Shown here one piece after another: positions 8,591-17,499 of a stretch of DNA of 64,000 nt. The notes beneath the pieces are model-generated. The model made no database searches. It saw nothing but the letters and a program-made list of their open reading frames with translations, and was not told the DNA's origin. The DNA comes from an uncultured Sphingomonadaceae bacterium. GTDB taxonomy: Bacteria; Pseudomonadota; Alphaproteobacteria; Sphingomonadales; Sphingomonadaceae. Location: positions 620,001-684,000 of the forward strand of contig CANLCX010000002.1 of assembly GCA_947489315.1 (NCBI GenBank), written 5' to 3'. The position numbers were made by a program, and so were the translations under genes. Each line of letters begins with the position of its first letter. The stretch's first letter is position 1.

Positions 8591-9388
8591 TCATCTCTTA
8601 GGCGGCATCGGAAAAAACCCTGATGTTCGCTCGATATAATCCACATAATCTGGGCGGTTTTTGCGTAGTGAATATTCAAGCATCGGCGCGCCGCTCCATT
8701 TTGTCAGCGTAAAGCTGAGAAACAAAGGCCCGACAATCGCTACCCAGACAGGCCAACCAACTTGCGCTGCGACCAACCAAATGCCCCACCATGCACAAAA
8801 GTCACCGAAATAATTGGGATGCCGCGTATAGCGCCACAGACCGGTGTCGAGCACCTTCCCTTTGTTCGACGGGTCCGCTTTGAATGTCTTGAGCTGTGCA
8901 TCACCAATGGTTTCAAACGCTATACCAGTGACTGCGAGCACTAGTCCGACAATCGCGATCGAACCAAGCCCCTGGTCACCAGCCAATAATATCCCGATTT
9001 GAGCGGGCAAACAGACGAGGAAAAGCAAGGGTATTTGCAACATCCAAGCTTTGAGCAGAGCGGTCTGCGCAAAGCCCCAACCCTTTTTCTTCATCGCTGT
9101 GCCGATGATCTTGGTATAGCGAGGGTCTTCACCTTCCTTGCTCCAGCGCAAGTAGAGATGTGTTCCAAGCCGCACACCCCAAGTCACGGTCAAACCGAAT
9201 ATCGTCCAGCCGAGCCAGCCGGCGTTTTCCACCTGCAGGATCGATGCGCCGGCCATGATCGCCATGCCGAAAGCCCAAAATGCATCAATGAAAGACACAT
9301 CACGGATCTTGACGGAAACCAGCCAGAGAATGATCATGATCCCAACCAAAAGGATAAAATTCTGTCCAAGTGCAGAAAGCAAACTCAC
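8591..9388 (-). CDS. DUF1295 membrane protein (steroid 5-alpha-reductase-like)
   Basis: A 265-aa protein with about seven hydrophobic helices and the DUF1295 hallmarks: WGVRLGTHLYLRW, then GLWRYTRHPNYFGDF near the C-terminus, related to the NADPH- or AdoMet-binding end of steroid 5-alpha-reductases and ICMT enzymes. The start is GTG, overlapping the stop of the upstream acyltransferase (GTGA, 9385-9388), so the two are translationally coupled. A membrane lipid modification role is likely but not proven. Confidence 0.9.
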   Translation of the reverse strand: MSLLSALGQNFILLVGIMIILWLVSVKIRDVSFIDAFWAFGMAIMAGASILQVENAGWLGWTIFGLTVTWGVRLGTHLYLRWSKEGEDPRYTKIIGTAMKKKGWGFAQTALLKAWMLQIPLLFLVCLPAQIGILLAGDQGLGSIAIVGLVLAVTGIAFETIGDAQLKTFKADPSNKGKVLDTGLWRYTRHPNYFGDFCAWWGIWLVAAQVGWPVWVAIVGPLFLSFTLTKWSGAPMLEYSLRKNRPDYVDYIERTSGFFPMPPKR

Positions 9389-10011
9389 TCTTTCTTTCCA
9401 CCCAGCTTTGGATCGGCATCAGTGTGCACAATATCGTCCATCGCTTTGTCGGGATATTTGGGAGTCACGCTATGATAAAAGCCACTGACCTTCTCCATAT
9501 CTGCCTCATAATCTCCGGTCAGTTGGATCTCTGGACCCAGTCCACCAGTTTTCTTGGCATAATCCATCATTCCGATAATCAACGGTACTTTGGCTTTTAG
9601 AGCAATATAATAAAAACCGGTCCGCCACTGTCGCACGCTGCCACGGGTTCCCTCAGGCGGAATAGTCAAAATGAAATCATCGCGCTTGTTAAATTCCTCG
9701 ACCATGGCATCAACCATATTGTTCGATTTTGAGCGATCGACGGGAATACCACCCATCCGCCGCATCATGTCGCCAAAGGGCCATTTGAACAGCGTGTCTT
9801 TGCCAATCCAATAAGATTTGATCTTCAGGCTATTGGTCAGGCCGAAAAAATAGATGAAATCCCAGTTGCTAGTATGCGGAGCCGCGATAATCACACATTT
9901 GCGCGGCGCGGGATTTTCCTGCACCGCCTTCCAGCCATTGATATTGTAAACGAACACAGAAAAACGTCGGACGATTTCTGATAGCCAATTAGGTTTAATA
10001 TTATTTGCCAC
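9385..10011 (-). CDS. PlsC-like 1-acylglycerol-phosphate acyltransferase family protein
   Basis: The catalytic HX4D motif is HTSNWD, and the second conserved block is PPEGTRG; both place it in the LPLAT/PlsC superfamily. It is about 208 aa with GTG at 10009-10011 as start, chosen because GGGGGAAG lies immediately upstream; the frame is open to ATG at 10068 but those 19 residues look non-coding. It transfers an acyl chain onto a lysophospholipid or related acceptor at the inner membrane. It is coupled to DUF1295 downstream. Confidence 0.87.
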   Translation of the reverse strand: MANNIKPNWLSEIVRRFSVFVYNINGWKAVQENPAPRKCVIIAAPHTSNWDFIYFFGLTNSLKIKSYWIGKDTLFKWPFGDMMRRMGGIPVDRSKSNNMVDAMVEEFNKRDDFILTIPPEGTRGSVRQWRTGFYYIALKAKVPLIIGMMDYAKKTGGLGPEIQLTGDYEADMEKVSGFYHSVTPKYPDKAMDDIVHTDADPKLGGKKE

Positions 10012-10172
10012 GCTTCCCCCGTTTGCGATCCTGCTCGCAGATGTGAAACGACAATAGGTCCATTTCACCCAAGCCCAACGCCCGATCTGGCTGACAAACT
10101 AGTGCCGGTTCAGCATTTAGCAATCTGAAAAGTCTAGATTTTACGTTGATTGTCGAAACAGGGACAAAGATC

Positions 10173-10766
10173 ATGAAAATATCAGCAATATTGGCATCTG
10201 CTACCATCCTCTCAGCCCTTTCTTTGCAACCCGCTATAGCACAAAACCAACCTCCTTCCGAAATAGCTGTAAACCCACAGGTAGATTATGCCGGTTTTCT
10301 TAGGCTGACCGAGGAACTGGCAGAATATCGGGCAGAACGTCTCGTGGAGATGGATCAGTTTAACGCAATTTCTCAGCAAGAGGACGCTGTAATATTGGAT
10401 ACGCGTTCCGCTGCCTCATTTAAGCAAGGGCATATTGACGGTGCAATCAACATTCCCTTTTCCGACTTTACCGAAGAGAAGCTGACCAAAATTCTTGGTG
10501 ATAAATCGCGACCGATCCTGATCTATTGTAACAATAATTTCCGCGACAATGTACCGCCGATCAGGCTCAAACGGGCGCCGCTGGCGCTCAATATTCCCAC
10601 ATTCATCAACCTCTATGGCTATGGGTATGAGAATATATATGAGCTTAATGGTGTAACCCATATGACCGATCCAAAGGCGCGGTGGACAGGAGAACCCAGA
10701 GCCTTCACGATCAATCCCGCATTGCTGACGCAAAATCCTAACGCGGGTGAGCGGCGCGCCAATTAG
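10173..10766 (+). CDS. Exported rhodanese-domain protein
   Basis: The signal peptide is MKISAILASA...LQPAIA with cleavage before QNQ. A single rhodanese domain follows (VILDTRSAASFKQGHIDGAINIPF, then the active loop IYCNNNFRDN with the catalytic Cys). Rhodanese domains transfer sulfane sulfur; here the protein is predicted to be periplasmic. ATG at 10173 has AGGGA upstream, and the frame upstream of it (TTG 10146) is discarded. Its 3' end overlaps the convergent nuclease gene by 29 bases. Confidence 0.87.
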   Translation: MKISAILASATILSALSLQPAIAQNQPPSEIAVNPQVDYAGFLRLTEELAEYRAERLVEMDQFNAISQQEDAVILDTRSAASFKQGHIDGAINIPFSDFTEEKLTKILGDKSRPILIYCNNNFRDNVPPIRLKRAPLALNIPTFINLYGYGYENIYELNGVTHMTDPKARWTGEPRAFTINPALLTQNPNAGERRAN

Positions 10767-11262
10767 ACGGTTTTTCAAAAGTCCCTTGCCAGATGCCGCG
10801 TTTGGCCTTTTCGGCAGCGGACTCCTCGGCTCCATATATGACGTGATCAAAGTTATCAGACGACATAGCGTGACCCTGTGACACTAGGCGCGCGCCTAGA
10901 TCATCCTCGCCGCTTATGCAGCTGACAATTGTTCGGCCATATCTATCGCGCGCTCGGACTTCACAACTGAAACGGCCGTTACGCAAAACTGCTTCCAAGC
11001 CGCTTCGCGCCGATTTGCCACATGACCAATTTTTGCCATTCGCGTCTTTACAGAATTGGCGATATTCTGGAGCGTCGATCCCATAAATACGAAATTCTGT
11101 ATCACCGTCTTTGAAACTGTCGCCGTCAATGACCGTGACAGTGTTGCCGTCGACGATAAACGTCTCTGCATCAATTGCCCAGCGCGACAGGGCCCAAGAT
11201 CCGCCAACGATCAGCAAAACCAATAGTATCTTCTTGGTATTTCGAAACATTCTGCTGGCCAT
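10738..11262 (-). CDS. Thermonuclease-family (SNase-like) protein
   Basis: A 174-aa protein with one N-terminal transmembrane or uncleaved signal segment (ILLVLLIVGGSWALS) and the staphylococcal nuclease OB-fold signatures FRIYGIDAPEY and DRYGRTIV, which carry the catalytic Arg/Glu and calcium ligands. It probably hydrolyses DNA or RNA in the periplasm. An in-frame ATG at 11250 is an equally good start. It overlaps the rhodanese gene tail to tail. Confidence 0.85.
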   Translation of the reverse strand: MASRMFRNTKKILLVLLIVGGSWALSRWAIDAETFIVDGNTVTVIDGDSFKDGDTEFRIYGIDAPEYRQFCKDANGKNWSCGKSARSGLEAVLRNGRFSCEVRARDRYGRTIVSCISGEDDLGARLVSQGHAMSSDNFDHVIYGAEESAAEKAKRGIWQGTFEKPSNWRAAHPR

Positions 11263-11316
11263 AGTTGGTCCAGCCTAGCCGATTATCCGACCTGCGCAAT
11301 GCTCATAAGGCGGTGT

Positions 11317-11673
11317 TCAGCAGTCCGATTGCTTCAGTGACGGATATTTCGACACGATATGGTCAAACACGGCAGGGTGAAGGCTTTGAATGAACTCGCA
11401 ACCGTAAAAGTCGCCTTCAACCCAGCAAATCTTGCTTTCGATTGCGGCAAACGATGGCAAAGCCATAAAAATATTCTTCTCACCGGTGAGCCGGGTCATG
11501 CATCGCATACGAAATCCGGTCAGCGATAAATCCATGATCATCGCCTCAATCCGACCAAGACCCGGTTCGCGTACTTCTGCTAGAATTTCAACGCCTGCGC
11601 GCGTGGATATCCTATGATCGCCCCGCTTCATTTGCCTCGTCATCTCTCGTAGATTAGCTTTATCGCTTATCAT
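11317..11673 (-). CDS. PilZ domain protein
   Basis: A small single-domain protein of about 118 aa. It carries the c-di-GMP binding signature RxxxR (Arg21 and Arg25 in HRISTRAGV) followed by the DLSLTGFRMRC block matching D/NxSxxG. Such stand-alone PilZ proteins act as c-di-GMP receptors affecting motility or polysaccharide export. ATG at 11673 has AGGA about 9 bases upstream and suits the domain better than the longer frame from 11754. The CHASE2-EAL enzyme at 24.3-26.6 kb is a possible source of c-di-GMP control. Confidence 0.85.
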   Translation of the reverse strand: MISDKANLREMTRQMKRGDHRISTRAGVEILAEVREPGLGRIEAMIMDLSLTGFRMRCMTRLTGEKNIFMALPSFAAIESKICWVEGDFYGCEFIQSLHPAVFDHIVSKYPSLKQSDC

Positions 11674-12238
11674 CACCAAATCCTGAATTAGAAGCTGCTG
11701 GGACGCTTTCTTCCAGAGCCTTATTATGAACCGCTGCTGCCAGTAAAAATTCAATCGTTGAGAGGTAGCACCAGATACTTATATAAAAGTTAACATGACG
11801 CCCTGTTTGTGCGGTTAACGCTGCGGTATCGCAGACCATTTCTTCTTAGATTTCCGCGATTTTCATACGGATACCGACGAGCCCGATTGCCAATGACCCT
11901 GATCGCTTCTCGGTGGCTGATGCCGAAGACCGAATATCACTTTCCTACAATCTAGTCAGTGTGATAATTTCGTCATTGCTCTTTCTCAGATTTGAATATT
12001 ATTCCGCCATGGCGTTTATATTATACCCCTGAACTATTAGGATTTGTGGGAATTTTGAAATATAATACGCAGCACAAACAGGTAAAAAGGGCTCTGTTAG
12101 CTTTGTCAACTTCGCCTGAAATTGGTTCTGCTGCTGAGATATGGATCAGATACAATTTGGCCGCCCATCACAATTGATCCTTGCCGCTTGTTGCTTTCCT
12201 CTGCCAATAGGCTCTGACGAAAAAGGGGACCAAGGCGC
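11674..12238. other. Intergenic region between PilZ and the permease
   Basis: About 560 bases, AT-rich around 11950-12080. The frame at 11992-12177 has no family resemblance or ribosome binding site. I see no RNA gene, repeat or strong hairpin. Promoters of the two divergent genes must lie here. Confidence 0.4.
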
Positions 12239-13594
12239 ATGATATCAGCAATCGGGTTAATCGGCGGGCTTGCGCTGCTCATCTATATGACAGTGAAAGG
12301 CGTAAATATCTTGATCGCCGGGCCGATTGCCGCTGCGATCGTTGCCGCCACCAGCGGATTGGCATGGCTACCACCGCTTGCAGCAGACGGCGCACCAGAT
12401 TTTGCGACCGCCTATATGGACGGGTTCGTCAGCTTCTTCAAAAGCTGGTTCTTTATGTTCCTGTTAGGTGCAATATTTGGTGAAATCATGGGAGCTTCGG
12501 GAGCTGCAGCTAGCGTTGCGCATTGGGTTATCGAGAAAATCGGGATCAAACATGCGGTGCTCGCGGTCGTCGCCGCCTGCGCTATTTTGACATATGGCGG
12601 GGTCAGCGTGTTCATTGTGGCCTTTTCCGTCTATTCGCTGGCGGTACACCTGTTCCGTGAGGCCAATTTGCCGCGCCGTTTCATTCCCGCGGCCTTAGCC
12701 TTCGGATCGGTTACCTTTACGATGACCACGGCGGGAAGTCCGGAAATCCAGAACCTGATCCCGATGGAATTCCTCGGCACCACGGCTTATGCGGGCTGGG
12801 AAGTCAGCCTTGTCGTCGCGATCTTTATGGCGGTTTCGGGTCATTTCTGGCTCAACTGGATGGTCAAGCGAGCGGTTGCAAATGGCGAGACTTTTGTTGG
12901 TCGTGAGACCGACGATACCAACACCGACTATGGCAACCTACCCGCACCCGTCATTTGTTTATTGCCGCTGGTGGCGGTGCTCGGCATTTTCCTGATCTTC
13001 CAATATCCTCAGGATATGGGGCCATTATCTGCCATATTACCGCAAAACTCGCTCGACAAATGGGCATTGGTCGCGGCCTTGGGGTCCGGCGCCATCGTGG
13101 CATTGGCCGTGGGCTATCGAAAATTAAAGGCGATGCCAGAAGCCTTTTCACGTGGTGCCACCAGTGCCGTGGTAGCGATTACGAATACCTGCGCGGTGGT
13201 CGGCTTTGGCGCCGTGGCGAAGCTGTCCCCCGCTTTTCAGGAAGCTTTGGTAGTGGTCCAAAACATTCCGGGTAGCCCGCTGATCGGGGCGGCCGTAGCT
13301 GTCACCGTGATTGCTGGTTTGACCGGGTCCGCCTCAGGCGGCCAGACTATCGCCCTGCCCCTAATTGCACCGCATTACATGGATGTTGGCGCGCAACCGG
13401 ACGAGCTCCACAGGGTCGTCGCCATATCTTCCGGCGCGCTCGATAGTTTGCCGCACAACGGCTATGTTGTGACGACGATCCGCGCCGTTTGCGGAGAGAC
13501 GCACAAGGATGCTTATGGAGCTGTCGGGGCGCTGACCGTTATCATACCGGTTATTGGTACGATCATAGCGGTCGTTCTGTTCACAATGTTCTGA
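12239..13594 (+). CDS. GntP-family permease
   Basis: A 451-aa very hydrophobic protein with about 12 transmembrane helices and the GntP/CitMHS look: SWFFMFLLGAIFGEIMGASGAA, ILTYGGVSVFIVAF, the TMTTAGSPEIQN loop and the C-terminal SSGALDSLPHNGYV block. GntP relatives import gluconate, hydroxybutyrate or other small hydroxy acids by proton symport. Hydroxybutyrate import would fit an organism with phasin, but the substrate is not determined. A GNAT acetyltransferase follows 13 bases downstream and may be co-transcribed. Confidence 0.88.
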   Translation: MISAIGLIGGLALLIYMTVKGVNILIAGPIAAAIVAATSGLAWLPPLAADGAPDFATAYMDGFVSFFKSWFFMFLLGAIFGEIMGASGAAASVAHWVIEKIGIKHAVLAVVAACAILTYGGVSVFIVAFSVYSLAVHLFREANLPRRFIPAALAFGSVTFTMTTAGSPEIQNLIPMEFLGTTAYAGWEVSLVVAIFMAVSGHFWLNWMVKRAVANGETFVGRETDDTNTDYGNLPAPVICLLPLVAVLGIFLIFQYPQDMGPLSAILPQNSLDKWALVAALGSGAIVALAVGYRKLKAMPEAFSRGATSAVVAITNTCAVVGFGAVAKLSPAFQEALVVVQNIPGSPLIGAAVAVTVIAGLTGSASGGQTIALPLIAPHYMDVGAQPDELHRVVAISSGALDSLPHNGYVVTTIRAVCGETHKDAYGAVGALTVIIPVIGTIIAVVLFTMF

Positions 13595-13607
13595 TGCAAA
13601 GGAAAAC

Positions 13608-14093
13608 ATGATTGTTATAACGCGCCGATATACCGCCGCAGACAAGCAGGCCTATATTGCCCTCAATCTCGACTGGATTGAGGAATCCTTTTCGTTGGAG
13701 AAAAGCGACCGCGACCAGTTAGAAAATTTGGAAACCACCATCCTTGAGCCCGGTGGACAGATCGTCATCGCCGAACTTGATGGCAAGGTCGTGGGTACCG
13801 GTGCGATTTTGCCGCCTCATCATGACCAAAAAGATGGCCGCAAATGGCTAGAAATCGTAAAAATGGCAGCCCAAAAAGATCTGCGTGGACAAGGTATTGG
13901 CCGGGCTGTCCTAGAGGCGCTAATTGCCGAGGGGCGAGCGATGGCAGCCGACGCTATTTGGCTGGAAACCAATAACGACCTGAAAGCCGCCATCCGCCTT
14001 TATGAACGGTGCGGCTTTCAGCATTTATCCGGCGATGAGCTGTGGCCCACGCCTTATGCACGGTGCAATGTACAGATGGTTTTGGAGCTGTGA
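13608..14093 (+). CDS. GNAT family N-acetyltransferase
   Basis: A 161-aa single GNAT domain with the acetyl-CoA loop DLRGQGIGRAVLEALI and the downstream AIRLYERCGFQH motif. It transfers an acetyl group to an amine; the acceptor is unknown. AAGGA precedes the ATG. It lies 13 bases after the permease stop and is convergent with the PadR regulator, 3 bases apart. Confidence 0.9.
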   Translation: MIVITRRYTAADKQAYIALNLDWIEESFSLEKSDRDQLENLETTILEPGGQIVIAELDGKVVGTGAILPPHHDQKDGRKWLEIVKMAAQKDLRGQGIGRAVLEALIAEGRAMAADAIWLETNNDLKAAIRLYERCGFQHLSGDELWPTPYARCNVQMVLEL

Positions 14094-14096
14094 CCG

Positions 14097-14690
14097 CTAC
14101 TTGAGTCGTTCGATTTTGCTCGCCGCTTCATCAATAATCGCTGCGACATCGAGGATCTTCTCTGACCCCTTTTCCTCATCGGCAAGCCGGATCCGGATCG
14201 CGCTTTTCATATTGCCAACGGCGCGGCGGATAGATGCACCATCCACAGCTTGATCCATTTGGGCAATACCCTCCAACCGAGCCAGGATATCAGCAACATG
14301 CTTTTCCTCTTCAGCCAGCAAAGTCGTTCCAGCATCGGCAATCGAATAAACCTTCTTGCCGCTATCATCGACCTTCTCGTCAATCAGGTCCATATCCGCC
14401 ATCAACGTCAGCGTCGGATAAACAATACCGGGACTGGGCGCATAATGCCCGCCTGTGAGCTCTTCAATCTGTTGAATCAGATCATAGCCATGGCGCGGTT
14501 CTTGAGAAACCAGATGAAGCAAAACCAGCCGCAGCTCTCCCCGCCGAAAAACCCGCGCACGACGTTTGGCTTTGGCGCCTTCAAAAGCAGCAGCGGCAAA
14601 GGCGCGCGCAAATTTCTGTCCATTCATAGCCCCCCAGCGCTTACCCCGCCGAGAACCAGATCCGCAATCACTATAGTTTGAATATCGCAT
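14097..14690 (-). CDS. PadR-family transcriptional regulator
   Basis: A 197-aa PadR-type protein: winged helix (RRGELRLVLLHLVSQEPRHGYDLIQQIEELTGGHYAPSPGIVYPTL) followed by a charged C-terminal coiled coil for dimerisation. The ATG at 14690 is supported by AAGGA seven bases upstream. Residues 1-45 are a basic N-terminal extension that is longer than usual. An inverted repeat just upstream (14707-14736) is a candidate autoregulatory operator that would also reach the divergent SDR gene. Confidence 0.88.
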   Translation of the reverse strand: MRYSNYSDCGSGSRRGKRWGAMNGQKFARAFAAAAFEGAKAKRRARVFRRGELRLVLLHLVSQEPRHGYDLIQQIEELTGGHYAPSPGIVYPTLTLMADMDLIDEKVDDSGKKVYSIADAGTTLLAEEEKHVADILARLEGIAQMDQAVDGASIRRAVGNMKSAIRIRLADEEKGSEKILDVAAIIDEAASKIERLK

Positions 14691-14706
14691 AATATTTCCT
14701 TCTTTT

Positions 14707-14736
14707 TATATCTAAGTTGTTTCTAAGATATATCTT
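14707..14736. promoter_or_regulatory. Candidate PadR operator
   Basis: TATATCT at 14707-14713 and AGATATA at 14726-14732 form a perfect inverted repeat with a 12-base spacer. The right arm also sits in the 12-base palindrome AAGATATATCTT (14725-14736). It lies between the PadR gene and the divergent SDR gene. It differs from the classic PadR site (ATGT-N8-ACAT), so assignment rests on position. Confidence 0.4.
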
Positions 14737-14894
14737 TAAAAGAAATATGCAAGAGATGAGAGAAAAGAATCTGCAAGCCACTGAATTGAAAGGCCTGATT
14801 TTTCAACCCGGCCCATCTGCCGCCGTTTATCCCATATTGGCTAGTCGGCATCGGGCTCGCGAACTGTTACGAACCAAAACGAAAGGATAGCTAT

Positions 14895-15683
14895 ATGGAT
14901 TTGGGAATTTCGGGAAAAGTGGCTCTGGTCAACGGAGGCAGCGCCGGATTAGGGCGCGGTGCAGCACTGGCGCTCGCTCGGGAAAAGACTGAACTGTTTG
15001 TGACTGCTCGAGGGGAAGAACGATTGCACCGAAGCTGCGAGCAAATGGCGAAAGAAACCGGTGCCATCATCACACCGATTGTGGCAGACCACAGCAGTGA
15101 TGAAGGACGAGAAAAAATTCTCTCCATCTGTCCCAATCCCGATATCCTGGTCGCAACCTGCTCCCCGCCGCCTTTCACGGGAGACTTCCGGACCGTTAAT
15201 CGTGAAGATTGGGAAAAAGCGCTATCATTAACGCTTTTAAGTCCGGTGGATTTTATCAAAGCGGTGATCGATGGAATGATCGAGCGCAAATGGGGGCGCA
15301 TTGTCAACATCGCAACTGGCGCGGCCAAATATCCCGCAGCCATGCGCGTACTATCCGGTCCACCCCGGTCAGCGCTGGTCAACTATAGCGTAGCAGTCGC
15401 TAAACAGGTCGCCAAACATGGCGTCACGATCAACACCATCCTGCCTGGCATGCATCATACTGACGGGATCAAGGATATGTTCGAAAGCCAAGCCGAAGCC
15501 AATGGCACCAGCTACGACGAAGAAGTCGCGCAATTCGTCAAACAAGTCCGCATCCCGGTCGGGCGCTTCGGCGATGCCGAAGATATGGGAGCGTTTGTTG
15601 CGTTATTTTGCAGCGAGATGGCCGGCTATGTGACGGGACAAAGCCTGACCATCGACGGCGGTATGGGAAATTCCATTTTTTGA
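14895..15683 (+). CDS. SDR-like protein lacking the catalytic Tyr/Lys
   Basis: A 262-aa SDR fold with a good N-terminal cofactor loop (NGGSAGLGRG) and an intact C-terminus (GQSLTIDGGMGN). The active-site segment reads LSGPPRSALVNY, where a classical SDR has YxxSKAAL, so Tyr and Lys are replaced by Ser and Arg, and the usual Ser is a Thr. This matches the NCBI BKR_like_SDR_like subgroup, which is described as lacking a perfect catalytic tetrad. It may bind NAD(P) without classical dehydrogenase activity, or use different chemistry. AAGGA precedes the ATG. Confidence 0.85.
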   Translation: MDLGISGKVALVNGGSAGLGRGAALALAREKTELFVTARGEERLHRSCEQMAKETGAIITPIVADHSSDEGREKILSICPNPDILVATCSPPPFTGDFRTVNREDWEKALSLTLLSPVDFIKAVIDGMIERKWGRIVNIATGAAKYPAAMRVLSGPPRSALVNYSVAVAKQVAKHGVTINTILPGMHHTDGIKDMFESQAEANGTSYDEEVAQFVKQVRIPVGRFGDAEDMGAFVALFCSEMAGYVTGQSLTIDGGMGNSIF

Positions 15684-15747
15684 TCTCAGCCGAATATCAA
15701 TGCGAGCCCACCTTGGTTTTGGTTCGCAGCAACTGTCACTGCCAGCG

Positions 15748-16362
15748 CTATTCTTCGGGCTTCTTCGCCACACCCACAAAAGCAGGCCGTAACAAGCGAT
15801 CCTTGATCACATAACCGGCCTGCATCTCTTGCACCACGGTTCCCGGCTCATGCTCGTCGGTCGGAATTTCGACCATCGCCTGATGCTGGTTCGGATCGAG
15901 CGGCAAGCCCACAGAAGCAACCCGCTTGATGCCGTTTTTCTCAAATACGGTTTCCAATTCACGACCGGTCGCTTCAATGCCGTTGATCAGGCCTTTCCAC
16001 TTTTCTTCATCTTTCACTTCAGCGGGAATGGCTGCCAGGGCGCGCTGGAGGTTATCGGATACGCTCAGCATATCTCGGGCAAAGCCGGTGGCGGCATAGG
16101 CTTTGGCATCCTGCGCGTCTTTTTCTAGCCGGCGACGAACATTCTGGGTTTCCGCCTGAGCGTAGAGTACCTGCTGCTTGGCTTCGGCCAGTTCATTTTC
16201 AAGGACCGCGATACGCTCTTCCAAAGACGGTTCATCAGACGCGTCCTCACCGCCTTCTTTCAGGCCCTCGGGCACGCCTTCCAGCTCTGCTGCAGCGGCT
16301 TCGTCTAGTTTCGCATCTTCATTTTCTTGCGGGTTCGTATCGCTCATTATTTCGTCACTCAT
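15748..16362 (-). CDS. grpE: Nucleotide exchange factor GrpE
   Basis: A 204-aa GrpE: acidic N-terminus, long coiled coil (ERIAVLENELAEAKQQVLYAQAETQNVRRRLEKD), then the beta wing ending with GYVIKDRLLRPAFVGVAK. It releases ADP from DnaK in the heat-shock chaperone cycle. It overlaps hrcA by the ATGA tetranucleotide (16359-16362), so the two are translationally coupled. An internal ATG (MSDTNPQE) is an alternative start. Confidence 0.96.
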   Translation of the reverse strand: MSDEIMSDTNPQENEDAKLDEAAAAELEGVPEGLKEGGEDASDEPSLEERIAVLENELAEAKQQVLYAQAETQNVRRRLEKDAQDAKAYAATGFARDMLSVSDNLQRALAAIPAEVKDEEKWKGLINGIEATGRELETVFEKNGIKRVASVGLPLDPNQHQAMVEIPTDEHEPGTVVQEMQAGYVIKDRLLRPAFVGVAKKPEE

Positions 16363-17402
16363 TTCAATAATCTAGATAAGGTCTGTGCTGTAAAGTCTAC
16401 CATGGGTACGACGCGGGCATAGTTCAAGCGAGTGGGACCAATAACCCCGACTACGCCGACCACTTGTCCGTCACCATCTTTATAGGGCGCCGCTATCACA
16501 GATGAACCGGAAAGCGAGAATAATTTATTCTCTGCGCCAATAAATATTTTTGCTGCTTCGGCGTCACGGGCGTTGTCGAGCAATTTTGAAATTTCCTGTT
16601 TGCCCTCTAGTTCATCCAGCAATTGCCGGACCCGGTCGAGATCTTCCAGCGCGCTGTCCTCCAGCAAATTTGCCTGTCCGCGGACGATCAGCACCGGTCG
16701 TTTCGAAGGATCCTGCGTCCAGGTTACAAAGCCGCGCTGCACCAAGTCTTCCGAAGCCTTGTCGATGGCCATACGGCCCGCCTGAATATCGCGATCAATC
16801 CGAGATAAGGCATCAGAAAGCGTCATGCCACCAAATTGCGCGGTAAGATAATTGCTCGCCTCAATCAAAGCGGATTCCGATATACCGATGGGCAAGTCCA
16901 GCACCCGGTTTTCAACGCCGCCATCCTGACTGACGAGAATTGCCAGCCCCTGCCCTTCCGATAGTTTCACAAAACTAAACTGTTTAAGCAAAGGTTCGCG
17001 CTTGGGTACCATCACCAAACCAGCGCAAGCCGATAGACCGGAGAGAATCGCCGTGGTTGCAGACAGAGCTTCTTCAATCGGCCCTTGGTCATTAATTTGC
17101 GATTCAATCGCCTCGCGCTCTTGCCGCGAGGGCTCCGCCGCCTGCATCATACCGTCAACAAACAGCCGCAATCCCATTTCAGTCGGCACTCGCCCTGCAC
17201 TGGTATGTGGCGCAGCAAGTAAGCCAAATTCCTCAAGATCCTGCATAACATTACGGATCGAGGCGGGAGAGAGTTCGAGCCCGGGTGCTTTGGATATGGT
17301 GCGAGAACCCACCGGCGCACCATTGCCGAGGTAAGACTCCACCACCACGCGAAAGATATCCTGCGCGCGCGTCGTCATGTCAGTGATGGATGTGGTTGTC
17401 AT
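16359..17402 (-). CDS. hrcA: Heat-inducible transcription repressor HrcA
   Basis: A 347-aa HrcA. The N-terminal winged helix is visible (AQDIFRVVVESYLGNGAPVGSRT, SPASIRNVMQDLEEFGLL, HTSAGRVPTEMGLRLFVD), followed by the GAF-like domain. ATG at 17402 is chosen because the reading frame further upstream runs antisense into rph. HrcA represses heat-shock genes at CIRCE elements; I see no CIRCE element (TTAGCACTC-N9-GAGTGCTAA) in this upstream region. It is divergent from rph with about 97 bases between starts. Confidence 0.95.
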   Translation of the reverse strand: MTTTSITDMTTRAQDIFRVVVESYLGNGAPVGSRTISKAPGLELSPASIRNVMQDLEEFGLLAAPHTSAGRVPTEMGLRLFVDGMMQAAEPSRQEREAIESQINDQGPIEEALSATTAILSGLSACAGLVMVPKREPLLKQFSFVKLSEGQGLAILVSQDGGVENRVLDLPIGISESALIEASNYLTAQFGGMTLSDALSRIDRDIQAGRMAIDKASEDLVQRGFVTWTQDPSKRPVLIVRGQANLLEDSALEDLDRVRQLLDELEGKQEISKLLDNARDAEAAKIFIGAENKLFSLSGSSVIAAPYKDGDGQVVGVVGVIGPTRLNYARVVPMVDFTAQTLSRLLK

Positions 17403-17499
17403 AACTTGTAGATAGGGGCATTTTTCATTTGATTCCAGCCTTGCAGAATTGGCTACCTGTTCTAAGACGTTGCCCAAGCAATCCACAGGAGAATCACAT

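Noticed and set aside
11992-12177. 61-codon frame upstream of the permease
   Set aside because: No ribosome binding site, no recognisable domain, AT-rich intergenic sequence.
17403-17499. CIRCE element upstream of hrcA
   Set aside because: No TTAGCACTC-N9-GAGTGCTAA-like inverted repeat is present.
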